A stretch of 64,000 nucleotides of DNA from Schlesneria sp. (GTDB lineage Bacteria; Planctomycetota; Planctomycetia; Planctomycetales; Planctomycetaceae), in assembly GCA_028291515.1 (NCBI GenBank), contig JAQGHU010000062.1, forward strand, positions 62,001-126,000, read 5' to 3'. The position numbers and the translations under genes are program-made. Positions within the stretch are counted from its first letter, which is position 1. Every line of letters starts with the position of its first letter. The notes under the pieces were generated by a model. That model searched no databases and was not told the origin of the DNA. It was given only the letters and a program-made list of their open reading frames with translations. Shown here piece after piece: positions 48,114-55,783 of the stretch.

Positions 48114-49364
48114 ATGACCTCAACCAAACGCCATGCCGGATCAGCACCACCCATGACACGCGTCGAATGGGCCATCGCCCGGTACAACTGGTACCGCGCC
48201 TGCGGCAAGCTGAGTGATTCGCCACAGAACACCGTCCCACCAACTTACGAGCGATCAGCAGACCCGCCGCCACCGAAACCGCATCTCAAGTGGTACCCGC
48301 TGAGCAAGCTAGACGACGACGTGGCGACAACATACCAGCCGCCTGCCGCGTCAGCTCAACGGCATCGCTACTCACAACGAATCGACGCCGCGCGGTATCA
48401 GGCAGAGCACGGAGAGCAGGCAAAAGGAGACGATCCACGCGCCTGGTCGCGCGTCGACTGGGCGATCGCCCGATACAACTGGTACCGCGCCTGCGGTCTG
48501 TTGGCAGATTCACCAAGAACGGCAGAGATCGCCCGCTACCACAGGTCCCCAGATCCACCGCCACCAAAGCCACACCTCAAGTGGTACCCGCTCAGTAAAC
48601 CAGACGACAACGTGCCGACGACATACCAGCGGTCCGTCCAGGCAACTCCTCCAGCAACCCGCCGCCGTTACTGTCAACGTGTCGAGCACGCTCGTGCTCG
48701 GGCGATGATTGCTCGTTATCAGGCCGAGCAACAAAAAACCGCGAAGGGAACCGGACCACGTCCGCCGTTCGTCGAATCGGACCACAATCGCGTTGCTAAA
48801 GGATCGTCGCACGGAGGTGAATTTGCCTCGATGGCCTCTGTCTCCCAGACAACTGAGGGCAAACACGCCCCCGTCTCGACGGAAAAACAACAGCCTGCTC
48901 CTGCCGATGCCGAGCGATTCGCCAAGATCCTCAAACGCATGAAAGCACTCCACCCCAATCAGTATGCCTACTTCGTGGCAAACAGGGGAAGTTTAGCTGA
49001 CGACGGCAAAACCTGGAACAACTGGGATCAACCGCTCTCTTGGGGAGAGGACAATTCTGTACGCATTCGTAGCGGTGCCAAGAGCGATTTTGAGATTCTG
49101 CGGTTCGTCATCAACTCCATCAATAAGGCTCCGGGCTACCGACGTTGGCTTGAAGCGAAAATCAAGTCGGGAGCGATCAAGCCGCCACCCGAGCAGCCTC
49201 CAGAACTTTGGCGTAGCAATGCCACTCAGGCAAAAGCACAGCGTGAGCAACAGTATCAGTACATGGCGTTGGCTGGCGCAACACCAAACGAGATTGCGAC
49301 GCTCCAGAACGATGTCCTGCGTCATGAATGGTTCGGCCCAGGGGATACGTCGAAAACGGCGTGA
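48114..49364 (+). CDS. protein with two tandem 'WAIARYNWYRACG...PPPPKPHLKWYPLSK' repeats; possible phage/polymorphic-toxin carrier
   Basis: Direct internal repeat (aa ~18-68 and ~112-165); linker FVESDHNRVAKGSSHGGEFAS; lies between portal and toxin tip. Confidence 0.75.
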   Translation: MTSTKRHAGSAPPMTRVEWAIARYNWYRACGKLSDSPQNTVPPTYERSADPPPPKPHLKWYPLSKLDDDVATTYQPPAASAQRHRYSQRIDAARYQAEHGEQAKGDDPRAWSRVDWAIARYNWYRACGLLADSPRTAEIARYHRSPDPPPPKPHLKWYPLSKPDDNVPTTYQRSVQATPPATRRRYCQRVEHARARAMIARYQAEQQKTAKGTGPRPPFVESDHNRVAKGSSHGGEFASMASVSQTTEGKHAPVSTEKQQPAPADAERFAKILKRMKALHPNQYAYFVANRGSLADDGKTWNNWDQPLSWGEDNSVRIRSGAKSDFEILRFVINSINKAPGYRRWLEAKIKSGAIKPPPEQPPELWRSNATQAKAQREQQYQYMALAGATPNEIATLQNDVLRHEWFGPGDTSKTA

Positions 49365-49846
49365 TGCTTGCCGGCAGTGTGACCTCGGCATTAAATGTCA
49401 AAGTAGGCGGCACCGGCGGGCCGCTGATGTTCAAGTCGAAGAGTGATCCAACGAATGCCGCTGCAAAGAAAAGCGGAAGTGATACTCTTGGCTCGAAATC
49501 GAATGTGCAAGCCAATAAAGCCGCTGGCGATGCGTGGGAGGGAGAGCTTCTTCAAAACCAATTGCCAAAGGCGCAAAACGAGCTGCAACCACAAATTACC
49601 CTCAAATCGCGTGGTCCATCAGGAAAGAAGGTACGAGTAGACGCAATGGGAAAGGATTTAAAAACGGGAGAAATTAGACTTACGGACGGGAAGGCGTCCC
49701 CCACTGCACCACACACTCCTAATCAGAAAGTTGTCTATCCCGAACTGGAAACCCACGGCGGTATGGTCGTAGGCAAAGGCAAGCCGCCGTATTCAGGTGG
49801 GACGCTCATTCCACCCACAAAGGTAGATATAATAAGGAAACCATAA
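49328..49846 (+). CDS. displaced polymorphic-toxin C-terminal domain (putative nuclease)
   Basis: GDAWEGELLQNQLPKAQNELQPQITLKSRGPSGKKVRVDAMGKDLKTGEIRLTDGKASPTAPHTPNQKVVYPELETHGGMVVGKGKPPYSGGTLIPPTKVDIIRKP; start possibly 49362-49366. Confidence 0.7.
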   Translation: MVRPRGYVENGVMLAGSVTSALNVKVGGTGGPLMFKSKSDPTNAAAKKSGSDTLGSKSNVQANKAAGDAWEGELLQNQLPKAQNELQPQITLKSRGPSGKKVRVDAMGKDLKTGEIRLTDGKASPTAPHTPNQKVVYPELETHGGMVVGKGKPPYSGGTLIPPTKVDIIRKP

Positions 49847-49848
49847 GA

Positions 49849-50187
49849 ATGGGTCTTGACAACATTAAAGTCATCGATGCGATTGGCATTGAGAAGAATT
49901 CACATTGCGCGATCTTGTCGCTTTTTGATTCATGGGACTGGGACGACGACGAACCCGCACACCTTTTAGCGATTCAAGACAAGTTTAATTCGTACCTTGA
50001 ATTTATTGAAAACGGACAGATTTTTGAAGATTATCCGCCTGCGAGGAATAAGGATCTTGTCATTGACGTCATCTTCAGATTCCCTCCCCCAAGCTCTGCG
50101 ATCAACTTACTGACACTGGCGTCATCTGTTGCATCGGAGTTAAACGTTCGCGTACGCCATCAAACGGTTCCAGATGCCAACTCATAA
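49849..50187 (+). CDS. DUF6572-like immunity protein candidate
   Basis: KVIDAIGIEKNSHCAILSLFDSWDWDDDEPAHLLAIQDKFNSYLEFIENGQIFEDYP; starts 2 nt after the toxin stop. Confidence 0.65.
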   Translation: MGLDNIKVIDAIGIEKNSHCAILSLFDSWDWDDDEPAHLLAIQDKFNSYLEFIENGQIFEDYPPARNKDLVIDVIFRFPPPSSAINLLTLASSVASELNVRVRHQTVPDANS

Positions 50188-50224
50188 ACTTGGCGCGGGT
50201 CCCACTTCGTGTCCCCTAGTAGTG

Positions 50225-51001
50225 GAACTACCTCAATCTAACGCCGCAAGAACAAGCGGATGCGCTGCGTCAGGCGTTGCATGCTGTCAAAGAGATCGGC
50301 AAGCCGACCAACCTGGGGACACTGGGGACGCACGATACCCGAAATGCGAGCGGCACGCCGTATTGGAAGGCGTGGGCTCAGGCGACAGCCTTGCGACGTC
50401 AGTTCCTCAACGAAATCTACACGGATCTCAAGTGGCAACTTATTCTCGGCGGAGCGGGGAAGGCACTCGGTCACGTCGATGATCTTGCGGCGGCCTGGCT
50501 GCTCTAGGGAAACAAGCGAGAGCGGCAGCTAGGCGGCGATTTCCGATTTTTATTGGCAAAATTGTCAAGTTCACATCCAAATCAGGAAGGAAACTCGGTC
50601 CCGCAGAAATCAAGGAATTGCAGGAGTATTGCAATACGTTTAACCTGAAGATTGTGGTGGATCCCGCCAGGGTCAAGGAAATCAGCGAGAAATCTAAGAA
50701 GGATGTTGCAGCTTTCTTTGATGGTCATACAGGTGAAATTGTATTAGGCGAGAATCCGACGTTGTACGAGTTCCTGCACGAATTCTGCCACTTCGATCAG
50801 TGGGATGGAATGGGGCGCGACATGACTCGCTACCATCACCCGAAGCTGAACACGGAGTGGCATCGCGAGAAATATGTTCGTGATCTCTTAATGAAAGAAT
50901 TTCAGGAGCATTTGACCGACGATGACCTCAAACATGCAGAAGGTTACTTCAAGTCAGTCGCTGAAGAAGTATCTAGAAGATTTTACGGGCTCCCCGACTA
51001 G
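50225..51001 (+). pseudogene. displaced, frameshifted toxin tip with HExxH metallopeptidase-like motif
   Basis: WNYLNLTPQEQADALRQALHAVKEIGKPTNLGTLGTHDTRNASGTPYWKAW...DDLAAAWLL* then, in another frame, LGKQARAAARRRFPIFIGKIVKFTSKSGRKLGPAEIKELQEYCNTFNLKIVVDP...TLYEFLHEFCHFDQWDGMG. Confidence 0.65.
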
Positions 51002-51665
51002 CTTGCGTTTCGCACCAAGGATGACGCATATCGATGTTCTACTCGTCTCCTCACGCGATCTTGAGGACCATTACTCTCTACAGGAACGACAGTACCCCTA
51101 CCAAGCAACAGAGGTGCGATATAACGTTTCCTGGACTTTGCACGGAGATTCGAGGTTTTGGCAAGTTACGTACATCTGTGAACCACAACCCGACAGCAGG
51201 AACCCCGACGATCTGTTTCTTCTCTACCTAGTGAATGATGCAACGGGTCAGCTCTACCCGTTTCCGCCGTTGCCCAACGGAAACGACCTTGTGAGCAAGC
51301 TTCGCACAGATAAAACATCGAACACACACGAGCCCGCTTCGATTCAATCGCTGAAGAAAAGCGTCGAAAGCTGTACGTACTACCCTGGGGGATTGCTGTT
51401 TGTGCCACGGATGACACCCGTCGATGCCTTGCTAGCGACTGTGCCAGATATGGAAGGAAGGCTTTCACAACAGCACCCATGCCCATGTGAAGCATCAAAG
51501 GTCGAATTTTTCGCTTGTTGGAACTCGAGCGGGCATTCGACATATTGGCACGTGACGTACGATTGTAAAGTGGAACCAGACAATCAGACAGACCCGGACG
51601 GTTCGCATCCTTGGTACGTGGTCAATGACGATACGGGACAGGCTTACCCGTTCCCGACTCTGTAG
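50922..51665 (+). CDS. internally duplicated protein, immunity-protein candidate
   Basis: Halves SLKKYLEDFTGSPTSLRFAPRMTHIDVLL...YLVNDATGQLYPFPPL and SLKKSVESCTYYPGGLLFVPRMTPVDALL...YVVNDDTGQAYPFPTL; follows the HExxH toxin tip. Confidence 0.65.
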   Translation: MTSNMQKVTSSQSLKKYLEDFTGSPTSLRFAPRMTHIDVLLVSSRDLEDHYSLQERQYPYQATEVRYNVSWTLHGDSRFWQVTYICEPQPDSRNPDDLFLLYLVNDATGQLYPFPPLPNGNDLVSKLRTDKTSNTHEPASIQSLKKSVESCTYYPGGLLFVPRMTPVDALLATVPDMEGRLSQQHPCPCEASKVEFFACWNSSGHSTYWHVTYDCKVEPDNQTDPDGSHPWYVVNDDTGQAYPFPTL

Positions 51666-51846
51666 CTGGTGGCAACGAGACGTATGACGACGTTGACCGT
51701 CCATCCCAGTGTTGCGATGTTGTGGGGCGTCAAAAAAGTGCGTTATAAATTCGAAACCGTAACGCCATGGTAGCTAGCAGGTGCTGCAAGCTCCTTAATG
51801 ATGGGTCACAGGTCAAGCTCCCTCAAGACAATGACAAGGGTGTATC

Positions 51847-52404
51847 GTGGATCCCGAAACGGAATATTGGCTTCAGTCGTCGGGTTTGATGGTGATCGTG
51901 GCGGTCGCGGCGCTGTGTGGCATCCATCACCTGATGAAGGTGGCGGGAATCCGGACGCGTCAAGATCTGACGGATGTCGAAAAGATCGTTCAGGTCATCT
52001 TGATGTTGATGACTGGCGCGCTGGCGTGGGGCGCTGGGCTCTTGGGAACCATGGGAAGTCTAGTGATGGTTATGTTTTGCGATAACGCGCCAGCTGCCGC
52101 CTGTTTGTCCCTCGCCCTCGTGGTGCTGCTCGTCGGTGGTTTCGTCGCGGCTCTTGCTATGTTCGCATTCAAGGCATGCTTCGAAAAGATGATCGAGCCG
52201 TCTGGTACCTCTATTTTTATCCAATCCCGCTATTTACGTTCGCCAACGTCATGCATCGTGATGATGCCCGATGTAGACTTTGTTTGGTTTGGGGTGATGA
52301 GCATGAGCCTGCTGGCGATGATCTATGCACTCGCCATTCGAAAACCTCGCCTCCCTATCGCCGCTGCGAGGCCACACTCCGTCCCAGGAGACGAGCAGCG
52401 ATGA
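51847..52404 (+). CDS. hypothetical membrane protein
   Basis: Several hydrophobic segments; GTG start. Confidence 0.5.
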   Translation: MDPETEYWLQSSGLMVIVAVAALCGIHHLMKVAGIRTRQDLTDVEKIVQVILMLMTGALAWGAGLLGTMGSLVMVMFCDNAPAAACLSLALVVLLVGGFVAALAMFAFKACFEKMIEPSGTSIFIQSRYLRSPTSCIVMMPDVDFVWFGVMSMSLLAMIYALAIRKPRLPIAAARPHSVPGDEQR

Positions 52405-52631
52405 ACGATGTCAATGACCATCACAATCGTCGAAAAATAGCGGCACTGATCCTTGCGGGCTGTGCGGTCCCTTTGGCTTTCGTGTTAGTCTTTCTGGGGT
52501 TTTGTTATGGCTTTGTCTTCGGATTTGGCCTTTATATGCTCTCGGTGGTCATTGCGATGTGCTTGATCGCATTCGCTGTCTGGGTCGTAGTTCGCTGCGG
52601 AACTCCACGGTCTGAGTCCGACGACGATTAG
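52401..52631 (+). CDS. small two-TM membrane protein
   Basis: MNDVNDHHNRRKIAALILAGCAVPLAFVLVFLGFCYGFVFGFGLYMLSVVIAMCLIAFAVWVVVRC; ATGA overlap with upstream ORF. Confidence 0.5.
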   Translation: MNDVNDHHNRRKIAALILAGCAVPLAFVLVFLGFCYGFVFGFGLYMLSVVIAMCLIAFAVWVVVRCGTPRSESDDD

Positions 52632-52643
52632 TGAGAACGATCG

Positions 52644-53423
52644 ATGTCGCTCCGTTCAATCAATTTGCACAGCGGAGTCGGCAGAGTGTTGAATCGCTAT
52701 TCCGTCACATTCCTGCTGAGCGGCATCGCTCTGGCCCGCGTCGCGATCCATCGTGGCGCGTCCGAGCCTTGGATGCTGGTTTTCATTTACCCAAGCCTGT
52801 CATTCTTTGTACTGAGCGTCGCCTACGCGGGCGCGGGACCGGCACTCTTGGGAAAGAGGCCTGACGGTCATCGAGCCTGGTGGGCGATCGCGTGGTCGCT
52901 TCCGTACTCTCTGCTCGCCGAATGCGTTTGGAGACTGACGATCCTGCGTGGCCGTGAACCAGCGATCGCCCACGTCACCGACAACCTCTACTGTGGGCGA
53001 CGCCTGACGCGGCGAGACCAGGCCGTGTTCGCCCGGCACTCGATTCAAGGCTGTCTGGATCTGACGGCAGAGTTCACTGAAGCCTCGTACTTAAGATCAC
53101 TACCACACTATCGCAGCGCACCAATCCTGGACGGAACCGCACCGACCGTCGAACACTTGCAGGAACTTGTCGATTGGTTGGCGACGACAACCGCTGCTAA
53201 CTCGATCTACGTCCATTGCGCACTAGGACACGGAAGAACATCCACCGTCGTCGTGGCGTTCTTGATTCGCAATGGCTTCGAACAGGACATCGATTCCGCT
53301 TTGTCACGACTGCGAGCGCTCAGATCTGGTGTCGACATCAACGCCGCTCAGCGAGAACTGTTGAACGCGTATCTCATGAAGCAGGGTAAAGCGTATCCGA
53401 CAACCAAGTCACATCAAGAATGA
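52644..53423 (+). CDS. membrane-anchored dual-specificity/tyrosine phosphatase-like protein
   Basis: TM segments then HVTDNLYCGRRLTRRDQAVFARHSIQGCLDLTAEF...SIYVHCALGHGRTSTVVVAFLI (HCxxGxxR[S/T]). Confidence 0.8.
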   Translation: MSLRSINLHSGVGRVLNRYSVTFLLSGIALARVAIHRGASEPWMLVFIYPSLSFFVLSVAYAGAGPALLGKRPDGHRAWWAIAWSLPYSLLAECVWRLTILRGREPAIAHVTDNLYCGRRLTRRDQAVFARHSIQGCLDLTAEFTEASYLRSLPHYRSAPILDGTAPTVEHLQELVDWLATTTAANSIYVHCALGHGRTSTVVVAFLIRNGFEQDIDSALSRLRALRSGVDINAAQRELLNAYLMKQGKAYPTTKSHQE

Positions 53424-53520
53424 ACTGCGCTAAGAGGGATGCGACAAGAGAGGCACTCGCCATGGCATTGTACTATTCATTGTGTACATTGTTACTATCA
53501 TATTCAATATACTACTTGTG

Positions 53521-53680
53521 TTCTCTGTGACACTCTGTGCCTCTGTGTTTCAAACTCTTCTTCATGCATCTGATTGGCGGCCCATCAACCGTCACGGTCC
53601 AGTCTCACGCTTCGCGACTTCGCTTGAATCGCTCTTCTTCCCATTCGTGTGCATTTGTGAGATTCGTGGTCCCTCTTTCG
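53521..53680 (+). repeat. CTCTGTGCCTCTGTGTTTCAAACTCTTC and CATTCGTGTGCATTTGTGAGATTCGTGG repeat units
   Basis: Same word families as 24503-24632 and 30930-31135. Confidence 0.7.
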
Positions 53681-53748
53681 CGTCAACGAGTTAAGTCCGC
53701 GTCACCTACAATTTGCGAGAAACTTACCAAAATCGTCGAAGACACGTA

Positions 53749-53862
53749 TTGACATTTCTCTGTTTCAAGGCACAATCATACCCGTCTGAAACAACCGTGG
53801 ACCGTAACCAACGGCCACACCCTGTTCGCCAAAAGTGCGTAACGAGGTGTGGCCGTTTTTTT
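53749..53862 (+). promoter_or_regulatory. promoter plus leader element C: GTGGACCGTAACCAACGGCCACACC..GGTGTGGCCGTTTTTTT
   Basis: TTGACA 53749-53754, 16 nt, CACAAT 53771-53776; box at 53797; hairpin 53811-53856; T-tract to 53862; ATG 53894. Confidence 0.75.
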
Positions 53863-53893
53863 GTTTCCTGTCGCCATTTTGTCGGAACTCGCC

Positions 53894-54292
53894 ATGCCCA
53901 AACGCAAGCCAACATCTTCCGCACTCCCGCAAGCAGACACTTCGTCTATTGAAAGCAAAGTCATCAAGGCGAAAGCACCTAAACGTGCCGTAAATACCGT
54001 ATCAATTTATGTTAATAAGACATCTCAGAAGACACATCACGCAACGCCGACGGATTCGCATAAAGTCTCTCCCGTCGTGCAGTTGGCTCAAGTCGCTGGC
54101 GTGATTCCGGCAGAGAACCTGCAACAACTCGCCACCGCAGTTCAGTCCGGTCGATGGCTCTTCGCCGTCTGGCACGTCGCCGATGGCCGTCTGCACCTCG
54201 AACGAACTGCCACGAACTTCCCCACAGTCGATCTCGACAAATCTGTCGCCATGCTCACAGAGAACCTGAAAGAACTCAGTACTTCAAGCTAA
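53894..54292 (+). CDS. hypothetical basic protein downstream of leader C
   Basis: MPKRKPTSSALPQADTSSIESKVIKAKAPKRAVNTVSIYVNK...RWLFAVWHVADGRLHLERTATNFPTVDLDKSVAMLTENL. Confidence 0.65.
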   Translation: MPKRKPTSSALPQADTSSIESKVIKAKAPKRAVNTVSIYVNKTSQKTHHATPTDSHKVSPVVQLAQVAGVIPAENLQQLATAVQSGRWLFAVWHVADGRLHLERTATNFPTVDLDKSVAMLTENLKELSTSS

Positions 54293-54344
54293 TGCTCTTC
54301 TCCGTCGCTTAGCCCTCGCCCCTTAGCTCGCTTCCGGCATCGCC

Positions 54345-55289
54345 ATGAAAAAGCCACCACGAAAACTAATCCTCTGCTGCCCCCTCTGCCCAGGCGACAT
54401 CATGACCATGACCGTCGCCGTCCACTCCCTGCACGAAACCTACCCCGGCCAATACCTCACCGACATCCGCACCCCCTGCCCTGACATCTGGCAAAACAAC
54501 CCCTGGATCACCCCCATCCCCGACAACGACCCCGAAGCCACGCGAATCCAGATGGAATATCCCCAGATCAATCGCTCGAATCAGACGCCGATCAACTTCA
54601 TCTCGTGCTACACAGAGTTCCTTGGCGAGAAACTGGGCCGACCGCTCTACGCCCGTTCAAACCGGCCACTTATCAATTTGACGGATGAAGAAAAGGGCTG
54701 GTTGACGATGTTGCAGGAGCATTTCACGCACGGTCGCAGAACCCCTTATGGCATATTGGTCGCGGGTTCGAAGTGCGACTACACGATCAAGCAATGGCCG
54801 ATCGAGTACTACCAGGAGGTAATCGACCGGACGCTAGGCTTGTTCCAATGGGTGCAAATTGGCGAGACCGGGCATAACCATCAAGGGTTGGAGCGCTGCA
54901 TCTCGCTGTTGGGCGAGACCACCCATCGCATGCTGCATCGCCTCGTCTATCACTCTGCTATTGGGTTGGGGCCAGTGACCTACCTGATGCACCTGTGTGC
55001 CGCCTTCGAGAAGCCGTACGTCTATCTGGCCGGCGGTCGCGAACCGGTGACATTTCTGTGTTACCCCAAGATGCACACGTTGCACACGATCGGCGCTTTG
55101 CCTTGCTGTCAACAAAATGCCTGCTGGAAATCGCGAGTCGTCCCGCTGGGCGATGGCGACGCCAAAGACAAGCAACTCTGTGAACACCCCGTCATCGGCC
55201 TGACCACCCCGGTCGCCAAATGCATGGCGATGATCCAGCCCGATGATGTGATCCGCATCATTCAACGATACGCGAGGTTAGCCGTATGA
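54345..55289 (+). CDS. glycosyltransferase family 9 (heptosyltransferase-like)
   Basis: LCCPLCPGDIMTMTVAVHSLHETYP; YHSAIGLGPVTYLMHLCAAFEKPYVYLAGGREP. Confidence 0.8.
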   Translation: MKKPPRKLILCCPLCPGDIMTMTVAVHSLHETYPGQYLTDIRTPCPDIWQNNPWITPIPDNDPEATRIQMEYPQINRSNQTPINFISCYTEFLGEKLGRPLYARSNRPLINLTDEEKGWLTMLQEHFTHGRRTPYGILVAGSKCDYTIKQWPIEYYQEVIDRTLGLFQWVQIGETGHNHQGLERCISLLGETTHRMLHRLVYHSAIGLGPVTYLMHLCAAFEKPYVYLAGGREPVTFLCYPKMHTLHTIGALPCCQQNACWKSRVVPLGDGDAKDKQLCEHPVIGLTTPVAKCMAMIQPDDVIRIIQRYARLAV

Positions 55290-55783
55290 ACAATTTTGAG
55301 AATCAACCGGCGTCGCCACTGCCATCGCCCCTGTCTGTGGCGGCCAGGGTCGCGGATGAGGTGGCGACGCCGGCACCAATCACGGTCTTCACCAACGGCT
55401 GCTTCGACCTGTTCCACTACGGCCACGTCGATTTCCTGCGTCGCTGCAGGGCGATGGGGACCAGACTGATTGTTGGCCTCAACACCGACGCTTCAATCCA
55501 ACGATTGAAAGGCCCCGAGCGGCCGATCATTTCGCAGCGCTGGCGACAAGGAATCGTCGCCGCCTGCCGTTACGTCGACGAAGTCCATCTGTTCGAGGAC
55601 GACACGCCAAGCAACCTGATCGAACGTCTGCGTCCCGACATCATCGTGAAAGGCCCAGGCTACTCAGCAGCCAAAATGCCCGAAGCCGCACTCGCCCAAA
55701 CTTACGGCGCCAAAGTGGTGATCCTCGACGGACTCCCCATCAGCACGACGGGCATCATCACAAGGATTCTCGCCAATGCCTGA
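55286..55783 (+). CDS. HldE2/RfaE2-type nucleotidyltransferase
   Basis: TVFTNGCFDLFHYGHVDFLRRCRAMGTRLIVGLNTDASIQRLKGPERPI; ATGA overlap with upstream gene. Confidence 0.9.
   Translation: MNNFENQPASPLPSPLSVAARVADEVATPAPITVFTNGCFDLFHYGHVDFLRRCRAMGTRLIVGLNTDASIQRLKGPERPIISQRWRQGIVAACRYVDEVHLFEDDTPSNLIERLRPDIIVKGPGYSAAKMPEAALAQTYGAKVVILDGLPISTTGIITRILANA

Noticed and set aside
49328-51665. Intact CDI/Rhs system
   Set aside because: No Rhs, FhaB, PAAR or VgrG trunk in the window; only displaced tips and immunity-like genes.
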